A DNA stretch of 64,000 nt, from NCBI RefSeq assembly GCF_002217945.1, contig NZ_BCMG01000012.1, positions 23,830-87,829 on the forward strand, read 5' to 3'. Source of the DNA: Secundilactobacillus silagei JCM 19001 (lineage in GTDB: Bacteria > Bacillota > Bacilli > Lactobacillales > Lactobacillaceae). This document shows positions 32,123-39,196 of the stretch, in pieces; position 1 is the first letter of the stretch, and each line of letters opens with the position of its first letter. The notes under the pieces are model-generated. The model saw only the letters and a list, made by a program, of their open reading frames with translations, did no database searches and was not told the DNA's origin. A program made the translations under genes and the position numbers.

Positions 32123-33001
32123 TTAATCGTTTTCTTTGAGCCACTTATCCAGCACACTGATAAATTCATCATGCTGATCTAGTAGGGCCAGGTGGCGGCT
32201 GTTTTCAAACAAGTGCCATTTAGCACCTGGAATGTGGTCGTAGACTGACTTGGCGATGAGCGGTGTACAGAGATCATCCGTTCCATCAGTGACTAAAACG
32301 GGCACGTGGATTTTATGCAGGTCATCGGTCACATCGTAATCGCTGATCGTGCCGTTTTCAGTAAATTCGTTAGGGCCTTCAGCGATTAGACTAGCGCGCT
32401 TACCGTTGGTTTCCCGGCGAAGTGGTTCTGGTGAATTTTCATCAGGATCGTCCCAGCAGTAGCGTTCCATGTAGCGGTCATTGGCGGCTAAGTACTTAGG
32501 GCCGGTAAAGTCCCCGGTGCGTTCAGCTTCGGCGATCGCTTCGCGGTCTTCGTAGCTTAGATAGGAAATTAAACGGTGCTGTTCTTTTGTCCAGAGCTTA
32601 ATTGAAGCAGGGGAGCCATCGATCATGACACTCTTTACACCAGTTTGGTCGTATTGGGTCAGGTACAGCATTTCTAGCATCCCGCCCCATGATTGGCCCA
32701 GCATATGAATCTGGTCGAGGTGCAGGTATTTCCGCAGCGCAACTAATTCTTCAGCCCAAGTTTCCTTAACGTAGACACTTTTATCTTCTGGTAATGATGA
32801 TTTACCGCAGCCAACTTGGTCGTACATGATTAGCTGACGGCCAGTTTCGGCATAGTCGTCCAGTAGTTCAAAGTAGTTGTGTGATGAACCGGGACCACCG
32901 TGAATTAGCAATAGTGGTGCTTTTCCAGGTGTTTTTTCACCCACGATACGATAGTAGGTTTTGTAGCCGTGAAATGGCATGTAGCCTTCTTGGATCTTCA
33001 T
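32123..33001 (-). CDS. pepI: Proline iminopeptidase (S33 family)
   Basis: A 292-residue alpha/beta hydrolase that removes N-terminal proline from short peptides. HGGPGSSHNYF (oxyanion region, residues 34-44), the nucleophile elbow GQSWGG with Ser104, Asp in DGTDDLCTP near 245 and His in NSRHLALLD near 271 match PepI/PIP. The start codon ATG is clear. Tricorn F1-type relatives share the fold, so the exact peptide range is inferred. Confidence 0.88.
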   Translation of the reverse strand: MKIQEGYMPFHGYKTYYRIVGEKTPGKAPLLLIHGGPGSSHNYFELLDDYAETGRQLIMYDQVGCGKSSLPEDKSVYVKETWAEELVALRKYLHLDQIHMLGQSWGGMLEMLYLTQYDQTGVKSVMIDGSPASIKLWTKEQHRLISYLSYEDREAIAEAERTGDFTGPKYLAANDRYMERYCWDDPDENSPEPLRRETNGKRASLIAEGPNEFTENGTISDYDVTDDLHKIHVPVLVTDGTDDLCTPLIAKSVYDHIPGAKWHLFENSRHLALLDQHDEFISVLDKWLKEND

Positions 33002-33080
33002 TGTCTATCAATCCCCTTTGTTATGTAGTTTCGGTTTTAATTGTACTCCTGATTTTGGCGGGTGTTGAGGGGGAGGTTAG

Positions 33081-33184
33081 TGCATTTATTTTACCTAGCC
33101 GAAACGTGCAAAAAAAGGCATGTCCCTGCCGTATAAGACGAAAAATAGGAACCCAGTCAAGGTTCGACTAGGTTCCTATTTTGG
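33081..33184 (-). repeat. Dispersed hairpin repeat B, copy 1 (truncated)
   Basis: Begins with a 37-bp block that is repeated almost exactly at 33185-33221 and includes TTTTACCTAGCCGAA. The hairpin AAAATAGGAACC/GGTTCCTATTTT follows, but the outer arm expected after it is absent; copy 2 starts at that point. Confidence 0.75.
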
Positions 33185-33320
33185 TGCATTAATTTTACCT
33201 AGCCGAAACGTGCAAAAAAAGACAGCTCCCGGCCATATAAGCAAAATAACACCACACAGTCAAAACCGGACTGTATGGTGTTATTTCACTTATATTCTGG
33301 GAGCTAAGCGTCTTTTTTTA
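33185..33320 (-). repeat. Dispersed hairpin repeat B, copy 2
   Basis: Read on the minus strand: outer arms GCTCCC/GGGAGC, an AGAA:TGGCC internal loop, then TATAAG...CTTATA and an inner stem AACACCAT/GTGGTGTT region. It ends with the shared block TTCGGCTAGGTAAAA. The layout is the same as the core of repeat A, with different stem sequence. Confidence 0.8.
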
Positions 33321-33324
33321 CACT

Positions 33325-34269
33325 CTACTTCTTTAACAACTCCTGCCCATTCTTCATAAAGATCCGTTGCTTCAGCGCATCTGACAATAGGCCAGTGGTT
33401 TCCAACTGTTTAGTTAATGACAATACCGCTGGAGTTGGCGTATATGGTGTATCTGAGGCATACAGTAATTTATTCGAGTCGATCAGTTCCAGCAAAGTTG
33501 GCAGTTGCTGTGGCAGAACCATACCGGCTACATCAAAGTACTGGTTGCTCATCACACTCATGATATCAACTTGATCATCCGTTAAATCATGGTTTAAGGC
33601 CTGAGTCAAATTCTGTACTCGGGCAGCAACAATTGGTAACACCGCACCGGCATGAGGAATGATGAAGCGGATGTTTGGATAACGGGTGAAGATGCCATTT
33701 TGCAGCATGTTCAAGACCGTCCGCGTAGTATCAAAGAAGAATTCCACGATTGGTGCTGGAATCTGACTGGTAACCGTTGGATCTTCGACGCCAGGTGCGT
33801 TGGGATGCAAAGCCACGATGGCATGGTTATCATCCAGCGTCTGCATGATTGGATCAAGACGCTTATCACCGAGGTAAATCCCACGAGAGTTTGTTGGCAA
33901 CGTAAAGCCGGTAGCGTCATCCGCTAAAGCAGCAACGATTGCCTTTTGGCTGGCGTCCACGTATGGCAATGGTAATGAAGCGAAGAAACCAATTTTATCT
34001 TTATAATTTTGGTGTTGCTTAGCGGCGTATTCGTTAACTTCCTGCGCTAATTCAATGGTGCTGGATTTTTCACCCGTATTGATATGCGGTGACGAAATTG
34101 AAATCACGGAGTAGTCAATGTTGACTTGATCCATGATGGAAAGGGTGGTGTCAATCGTGTATTCAGGCGTTGGCACACCATCGCCCATGTCGTTAAACTG
34201 ATTCTTTAAATACTTCTTGTAACCAGGTGAGAGATAGTGAGCGTGAAAGTCAATTTTGTGATAAGTCAT
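33325..34269 (-). CDS. Amidohydrolase-2 family metal hydrolase (ACMSD-like)
   Basis: A 314-residue TIM-barrel hydrolase or decarboxylase. Metal and catalytic residues are visible in KIDFHAHYL (HxH, residues 5-12), VALHPNAPG near 155, IIPHAGAVLP near 208 and LLYASDTPYTP near 270. The family includes ACMSD and gamma-resorcylate decarboxylase. AGGAGG precedes the ATG at 34269. It lies 12 bp after an alpha/beta hydrolase gene in the same operon, under a divergent TetR gene, suggesting breakdown of an aromatic or ester compound. Confidence 0.82.
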   Translation of the reverse strand: MTYHKIDFHAHYLSPGYKKYLKNQFNDMGDGVPTPEYTIDTTLSIMDQVNIDYSVISISSPHINTGEKSSTIELAQEVNEYAAKQHQNYKDKIGFFASLPLPYVDASQKAIVAALADDATGFTLPTNSRGIYLGDKRLDPIMQTLDDNHAIVALHPNAPGVEDPTVTSQIPAPIVEFFFDTTRTVLNMLQNGIFTRYPNIRFIIPHAGAVLPIVAARVQNLTQALNHDLTDDQVDIMSVMSNQYFDVAGMVLPQQLPTLLELIDSNKLLYASDTPYTPTPAVLSLTKQLETTGLLSDALKQRIFMKNGQELLKK

Positions 34270-34281
34270 CAATAAAACCTC

Positions 34282-35121
34282 CTATAGTAAAACTGCTTCT
34301 AGCGTCGTTGCGAAACCTTCTGGCTTTTGAGCATAGCCCAAGTGACCGCCAGGGATATCGTAAATCGGTAGGTGCCAGTAGTTAGCCAGAAAGGCATTCA
34401 CATCTTGTGGATAAGAACCAACTGAATCGGTCCCGTTTAACAGGTGGATGCGGTCACTGTACTTGGCTAGTTGATCAATGTCGATCTTTCGGCTGGTATA
34501 TTGACGGATCTCGTACTGGAACCAGTATTTCATCCCTGCAATCGCGGGATCGTCATTACCAGATAAGGCAACGGCTGGCTTACTCATCATTTTAGCATCT
34601 AATTCACCGATGCGCATGAATTGACCAAACTTCTTCATAGCAGCACCCATGTCTTGTTCAAATGCGGTTTTAACAATCGCGTTGTTGTTTGCTTGATCCT
34701 GCTTGGCGTTGGGTAAGAAGCTGTTGATTGGCGGTTCGTGGAAGGCAATTCCCTTCACGATATCGGGATAGTCCTGCAAGGTTTCCATGGCAACGATTGA
34801 ACCAGAGCTGGAACCCATGATGTAAACGGGAGCGTTCGGGCTGAGTTTCTTCGCTAAGGCCGCCACATCACTGGCATCGGTCTTTAACCGGTAAGTGCTG
34901 TGAATATCAGCGACTTCATCTGGCAGCGATTCAGTCAATTTACTGTTACCGTAACCGCGACGGTCATAGGTGACTACCGTGAATTTGTGCTGTAAGAACT
35001 TGGCTGCACCCTGGAAGATGTTACCAGTGCCGTTCGCACCCGGAATTAAGATTAAAACTGGGCCGTTATCACCCGTTACGTGATAGTCCAGGTTTGCGCC
35101 AGTTTGGTTTAATGTTGTCAT
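34282..35121 (-). CDS. Alpha/beta hydrolase
   Basis: A 279-residue alpha/beta hydrolase. The oxyanion part LILIPGANGTGN (residues 24-35), nucleophile elbow MGSSSGS near residue 105, and His in IPGGHLGYA near 258 are clear. The substrate is unknown. It is the first gene of an operon with the amidohydrolase, preceded by AAGGAG and by paired operators for the divergent TetR protein. Confidence 0.83.
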   Translation of the reverse strand: MTTLNQTGANLDYHVTGDNGPVLILIPGANGTGNIFQGAAKFLQHKFTVVTYDRRGYGNSKLTESLPDEVADIHSTYRLKTDASDVAALAKKLSPNAPVYIMGSSSGSIVAMETLQDYPDIVKGIAFHEPPINSFLPNAKQDQANNNAIVKTAFEQDMGAAMKKFGQFMRIGELDAKMMSKPAVALSGNDDPAIAGMKYWFQYEIRQYTSRKIDIDQLAKYSDRIHLLNGTDSVGSYPQDVNAFLANYWHLPIYDIPGGHLGYAQKPEGFATTLEAVLL

Positions 35122-35174
35122 AATTAGGACTCCTTTGGTTGATTTAAGACTTGCTGAATCCAGTGATTTAAGAT

Positions 35175-35231
35175 AAACTCATGTCATGAGTTTTAAACTG
35201 TAAATGTATTATAAACTCATACCATGAGTTT
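35175..35231. promoter_or_regulatory. Two TetR operators
   Basis: AAACTCATGTCATGAGTTT (35175-35193) and AAACTCATACCATGAGTTT (35213-35231) are near-identical 19-bp palindromes with centres 38 bp apart, in the gap between the hydrolase operon and tetR. TATAAT-like sequences for both directions lie between them. Confidence 0.8.
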
Positions 35232-35252
35232 TGCAAGTGAGGAGATTAAAAA

Positions 35253-35801
35253 ATGAAACGTGGACAATTATCCCGTGAAATTATTATAGAAAAAGGGTTG
35301 GAAATTGCCAGTGAATCAGGTTTAAGCGGCATTACTTATAACGGCTTAGCCCGCGAGATCGGTATTCGGCCGCAGTCGATGTACCGGTACGTCAAGGATA
35401 TTGCTGCCGTTAAAAGTGGCATTGTGGCGTTATACGTCCAGCAGTTAGTGACCTATCTAAAACAGCAACTGAGTAGCCTAACGAGTAAATCCGCGCTGCG
35501 ACAGCTGGCGGTTGCCTTTATTGACTTCACTCAATCGGGAATGCCGTTTACTGATATGGTGTGGGGAATCTCTTATTATAGCGACGAAGTACCGGTGGCG
35601 GATGCTATGGCGCAACTGCGGCGATTGACTCAGGGGTTGGTTGCTGAGGTAAGTGGGGACGAAAAGCTGGTGAAGGCGAATACGGCGCTCTTTTTAGAAT
35701 TTGTGATCGGTCATCTGGCACTGCTGACGGCTAGAAAGGCGCCCAAACTGGATCAGACGATTTTTGACCAGAACGTTGACCGGATCATTGATCAATTTTA
35801 G
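35253..35801 (+). CDS. TetR-family regulator of the hydrolase operon
   Basis: A 182-residue protein with a TetR helix-turn-helix (residues 5-50, GITYNGLAREIGIRPQSMYRYVKD by its ends) and a TetR_C-type helical domain resembling WHG-domain members. GAGGAG precedes ATG 35253. It almost surely binds the two palindromes just upstream and represses itself and the divergent hydrolase pair. Confidence 0.87.
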   Translation: MKRGQLSREIIIEKGLEIASESGLSGITYNGLAREIGIRPQSMYRYVKDIAAVKSGIVALYVQQLVTYLKQQLSSLTSKSALRQLAVAFIDFTQSGMPFTDMVWGISYYSDEVPVADAMAQLRRLTQGLVAEVSGDEKLVKANTALFLEFVIGHLALLTARKAPKLDQTIFDQNVDRIIDQF

Positions 35802-35895
35802 TGAGGGCAATGGCTGGAAATGCTAAGGATCGTATCGTAAAATGGTCTTAGTGATTTTGTACACAATACAGGGTGAAGGTATGGTGAGGTCAATC

Positions 35896-36423
35896 ATGGC
35901 GGATTCAGTGGTTCAGTTAACAACGGCGGATGTGACAAAGCTGCAGATGATCAGTCAAGAAACGTTCAAGGATACTTTTGGGGCCTATAATACGGATGAA
36001 GATATGAACTGGTATCTCAATAACCAGCTCAGCATTCAGCGGCTTCAAGAACAGCTCCAAACTGAGAATTCCTTTTTCTACTTTTTGGAAAAAGAGCATC
36101 AGGTTGTGGGGTATCTGAAGTTAAATATTAACGATGCTCAATCGGAAGATCAGGGTAAAGATGCCCTAGAAGTTGAACGAATTTATGTCCGTCCAGATTA
36201 TAAGCGGTTGGGGTATGGCCGTCAGTTAATGGATTATGCGGTGACGCGTGCGTATCAGCTGGATAAAAAATTTGTCTGGCTAGGGGTGTGGGAGTATAAC
36301 CATGCTGCGCAAAAATTCTACGCGGCGTTAGGCTTTAGCGAATTTGGCGATCACTTATTTACGTTGGGTGGTGCCCGGCAGCGAGATGTGCTGATGAAAA
36401 AAGAATTGAGAGCGAGAGTGTAA
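35896..36423 (+). CDS. GNAT-family N-acetyltransferase
   Basis: The 175-residue protein has the acetyl-CoA loop in VERIYVRPDYKRLGYGRQLMDYA (about residues 95-117) and the closing motif NHAAQKFYAALGFSEFG. It resembles YjgM/PaiA-type acetyltransferases that act on polyamines or amino acids. I chose ATG 35896 with GTGAGG at six-base spacing; the frame extends upstream without a ribosome site. A hairpin repeat follows the stop codon. Confidence 0.83.
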   Translation: MADSVVQLTTADVTKLQMISQETFKDTFGAYNTDEDMNWYLNNQLSIQRLQEQLQTENSFFYFLEKEHQVVGYLKLNINDAQSEDQGKDALEVERIYVRPDYKRLGYGRQLMDYAVTRAYQLDKKFVWLGVWEYNHAAQKFYAALGFSEFGDHLFTLGGARQRDVLMKKELRARV

Positions 36424-36426
36424 CAA

Positions 36427-36555
36427 GAGGCGTTTTGCCCCAGAGCGTAAGACGAAAATAGCGGTGACCGGTTGAACTTTGACCGGTCACCGCTATTTTT
36501 GACTTAGGCGGCCGGGGCATGCCGACTTGTTGCACGTTTAGACAGGGTAAAAGTA
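36427..36555 (+). repeat. Dispersed hairpin repeat B, copy 3
   Basis: Outer arms GCCCC/GGGGC, the internal loop AGAG:CGGCC, then GTAAG/CTTAG and an exact inner stem AAAATAGCGGTGACCGGT/ACCGGTCACCGCTATTTT. It ends with a diverged tail (GCACGTTTAGACAGGGTAAAA split by changes) related to the TTCGGCTAGGTAAAA block. Confidence 0.75.
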
Positions 36556-36619
36556 ACGAACTGCAATGGCCTCTCCTAAAATTATCATCGTTTTCCCCTC
36601 AAAACACCAACCGACAACG

Positions 36620-36642
36620 GTAAAATAAAAGAAGTATTTTAC
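36620..36642. promoter_or_regulatory. Inverted repeat before brnQ
   Basis: GTAAAATA (36620-36627) and TATTTTAC (36635-36642) are exact inverted copies just before the ribosome site. It may be an operator or a leader hairpin. Confidence 0.4.
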
Positions 36643-36661
36643 GTATAGGGGGGAAAGTAAT

Positions 36662-37999
36662 ATGACTACGCAAAAACTAAGCAGTCGCAACTTGATCGTC
36701 ATCGGCATGATGCTGTTTGGCCTATTTTTTGGTGCCGGTAATTTGATCTTTCCCGTTTTTGTCGGCCAACAGGCAGGAACCCATTACTGGCTGGCCTTAA
36801 TGGGCTTTTTAATTTCGGGAGTTGGGCTGCCGCTGTTAGGCGTGGCCGCTATCGGAATTACGAAATCGGCGGGTGTTTTCCAATTGGCGCAGCGGGTCAA
36901 CCGGTTTTACGCTTATGGCTTCACCGTTTTACTGTATCTCTGTATCGGACCGCTGTTTGCGTTGCCGCGTCTGGCTTCCATTTCCTTTGAAGTGGGGTTG
37001 AGCCCGTTTGTGGCAACAGCCCATCAAACCAGTGGGCTGCTGATCTATTCAATCGGGTTCTTTCTAGCAGCCTGGTGGTTTGCCCGTAAGCCCGGTAAAA
37101 TTATGGTCTACGTTGGCCAGTTTTTAACGCCGGCGTTCTTGATTCTGCTGGCGGCGCTTTTGATCTTAGTGGTGGTCAAACCCATGGGCAGCGGGCAGGC
37201 GCCAGTTGGCGATTACGTGAAAGCGCCCGTTATAGCGGGTTTTACAGCCGGTTATTCCACAATGGATGCCTTGGCCGCCTTAGCGTTTGGCATCATTGTG
37301 GTCAATGCCATTCGGGAGTTAGGCATCACTGAACCCACACGGATTGCTAGTGATACCATTCGGGCTGGCAGTACCGCGATCGTTTTGATGGCGCTGATAT
37401 ACGGCTTGCTGGGGTTATTAGGACGCAATGCGTTAGGTCAATTCAGCCGGGCCGCAAACGGCGGACCGGTATTGGCTAACGTGGCTCACTATTATTTTGG
37501 TGCTTTTGGGAACTTACTGTTGGCTTTACTGGTAATTTTAGCGTGCCTGAAAACAGCGATTGGTCTCATTACAGCGTTTGGTGATACGTTCAAGCAACTG
37601 TTTCCCCGCGTGCCTTACGCCATGTTGATCATCTTGGCGAGTGCCGCGCCGTTAATTTTTGCTAATATTGGGTTAAACCGGTTACTGGCTTTTTCCACGC
37701 CGCTGCTGTACTTCATTTATCCGCTGGCCATTACCCTGATCTTAATGAGCTTATTGACGCCGATTTTGGGTGAGTCACACTGGTTATTTGGGACGGTGAC
37801 GGTCTTTACACTGATTCCGGCACTGCTGGATGGTTTAAATGCCTTGCCGGCTAGTCTGCATCAGGGCTGGATCAATAACATTCTAGCAGTTGGTCACTTA
37901 CTGCCGGGGTTTAGCATGGGGCTCGGCTGGACGGTGCCGTCATTGATTGGTTTAGCAGTCGGCTGGGGCTTGTCGGTGACGGTTGGCCGCAGTAATTAA
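36662..37999 (+). CDS. brnQ: Branched-chain amino acid carrier BrnQ
   Basis: A 445-residue LIVCS-family sodium or proton symporter for leucine, isoleucine and valine with 12 helices. The hallmark GMMLFGLFFGAGNLIFPVFVG (by its ends, residues 15-35) and GYSTMDALAALAFGIIVVNAIRELG near 200-225 are typical. GGGGGGAAAG precedes the ATG. Length is normal. Confidence 0.92.
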   Translation: MTTQKLSSRNLIVIGMMLFGLFFGAGNLIFPVFVGQQAGTHYWLALMGFLISGVGLPLLGVAAIGITKSAGVFQLAQRVNRFYAYGFTVLLYLCIGPLFALPRLASISFEVGLSPFVATAHQTSGLLIYSIGFFLAAWWFARKPGKIMVYVGQFLTPAFLILLAALLILVVVKPMGSGQAPVGDYVKAPVIAGFTAGYSTMDALAALAFGIIVVNAIRELGITEPTRIASDTIRAGSTAIVLMALIYGLLGLLGRNALGQFSRAANGGPVLANVAHYYFGAFGNLLLALLVILACLKTAIGLITAFGDTFKQLFPRVPYAMLIILASAAPLIFANIGLNRLLAFSTPLLYFIYPLAITLILMSLLTPILGESHWLFGTVTVFTLIPALLDGLNALPASLHQGWINNILAVGHLLPGFSMGLGWTVPSLIGLAVGWGLSVTVGRSN

Positions 38000-38009
38000 G
38001 GGTAAAGAA

Positions 38010-38042
38010 AAAAGCACTACGACCAGTGTCGTAATGCTTTTA
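38010..38042 (+). terminator. Terminator of brnQ
   Basis: AAAGCACTACGAC pairs with GTCGTAATGCTTT, followed by T-rich sequence. Confidence 0.8.
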
Positions 38043-38061
38043 TTATTGGTTAGTGTTTAGC

Positions 38062-38709
38062 TTATAAAGCCCATGCACCCATACCTTGTGCTTTGTAAAG
38101 TGAAACTGCAGCGTTCACTTGGGCGTTAACATCGCCGCCGCTGATGTGCATGTTTTGGAACAGACCGTAAGCACCAGATGAACTGTTACGGATGTTTGAG
38201 TTCCAGCCTGATTCACGGGTGATGATGGCGTTCCAAGTAGAAGCGGGAACACCGGTCCGTGAAGCCATTTGGTTCAAGACGTAACTCTTGGAGCTGCCAC
38301 CATTGGTACTTGCTGCGCCAGTGTTGCTAGTAGTTTGAGCAGCAGCCGTGTTCGTGTTGTTTGACTGTGCTTGGTAACCACTGTAGTTGCTGGTTTGTTG
38401 GCTTTGAGTATTGCCATTGTATGCTGAAGTTGATTGACTAGCGGCTGCTGGTTGAGTTGCAGTAGTCTGACTAGTGGTTGAGCCATCAGGGATCGTTAAG
38501 TTTTCACCGGGGTGAATCATGTGAGCACTGATGTGGTTTGCTTGTTCGATTGAGTTCATCGAAGTATGGAAGATCTGTGAGATGCCCCATACTGAGTCGC
38601 CTGACTTAACCGTGTAAGTCGTAGATGCGCTGGCGCCAGTTGCACCGGCAAAGAATAATGCGACAGCTGCTGCGGATGTTGCTAAGATTGAAGTAACAAA
38701 TTTTTTCAA
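38062..38709 (-). CDS. Apf-like LysM wall protein
   Basis: The 215-residue exported protein has a signal peptide (residues 1-28, cut near ASA), one LysM domain ([20 protein letters not shown] to TIPDG, residues 31-75), a Ser/Thr/Gln/Asn linker (77-140) and a C-terminal domain of aggregation-promoting-factor type ([26 protein letters not shown]), which has the Glu of a lytic transglycosylase fold. It binds peptidoglycan and probably helps maintain cell shape. The start is TTG 38709, nine bases after AGGAG. A long leader with a hairpin precedes it. Confidence 0.87.
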   Translation of the reverse strand: MKKFVTSILATSAAAVALFFAGATGASASTTYTVKSGDSVWGISQIFHTSMNSIEQANHISAHMIHPGENLTIPDGSTTSQTTATQPAAASQSTSAYNGNTQSQQTSNYSGYQAQSNNTNTAAAQTTSNTGAASTNGGSSKSYVLNQMASRTGVPASTWNAIITRESGWNSNIRNSSSGAYGLFQNMHISGGDVNAQVNAAVSLYKAQGMGAWAL

Positions 38710-38730
38710 GTATATACACTCCTATAATTT

Positions 38731-38792
38731 AAACCTGTAAGGTCCATCAATGTGTCGATTCATATCAATCAACACGACAGAGTTTACAGGTT
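38731..38792 (-). promoter_or_regulatory. Leader hairpin of the Apf-like gene
   Basis: AACCTGTAA and TTACAGGTT (38732-38740, 38784-38792) are exact arms, with an inner TGTCG/CGACA pair. The hairpin ends a few bases before the ribosome site, so it may stabilise the mRNA or tune translation. Confidence 0.5.
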
Positions 38793-39079
38793 CGGTATTA
38801 CCTGGACGTATCATGGGTTTTAAGAAAATAAGTCACTATGCAACAAGAAGTCAGGTTTTTGTAATATTTGAAATATTAAAGGTTCCATTAAGCAAAACGT
38901 ATAAATAGGGTGATATCGAGTAAAGGTGACGCTTCCAAAATCAGTTATAGCTTAGATGGATGTTAAATATATTACTGAAAAATGAATTTTAGAAACATGA
39001 AAATCGCTTAAAAGCATCAAAAAAGGGATTAATTTGAAAAAAGTTGCCAGACGGCTTTCTAGAATATCGTCATGAGGAT
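38793..39079. other. Gene-free stretch between the Apf-like gene and nrdD
   Basis: No frame with a ribosome site is seen. Weak features are the palindrome AATATTTGAAATATT (38863-38877) near the expected Apf promoter and A-rich runs around 39010-39040. Confidence 0.4.
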
Positions 39080-39137
39080 TACTATATATTGTGGTTATAT
39101 TGGAAAATTCTTTCAAATTGCACACAATATATGGTTG
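39080..39137 (+). promoter_or_regulatory. Two NrdR-like boxes before nrdD
   Basis: TACTATATATTGTGGT (39080-39095) and ACACAATATATGGTTG (39122-39137) fit the NrdR box pattern ACA-C-A-TATAT-G-GT and lie 42 bp apart, about four helical turns. NrdR represses ribonucleotide reductase genes when dATP is plentiful. Confidence 0.65.
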
Positions 39138-39196
39138 CAGTGCGAGATGTAAATCGATATTATGGTCTTATGTAGAAAAAATTGGAGTTGATCGGA

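Noticed and set aside
33063..33325. CRISPR-like spacing of repeats at 33.1-33.3 kb
   Set aside because: Only two units, each a long hairpin, with no short regular repeats, leader or cas genes.
38863..38877. CodY box before the Apf-like gene
   Set aside because: AATATTTGAAATATT is palindromic but has about five mismatches to the CodY consensus.
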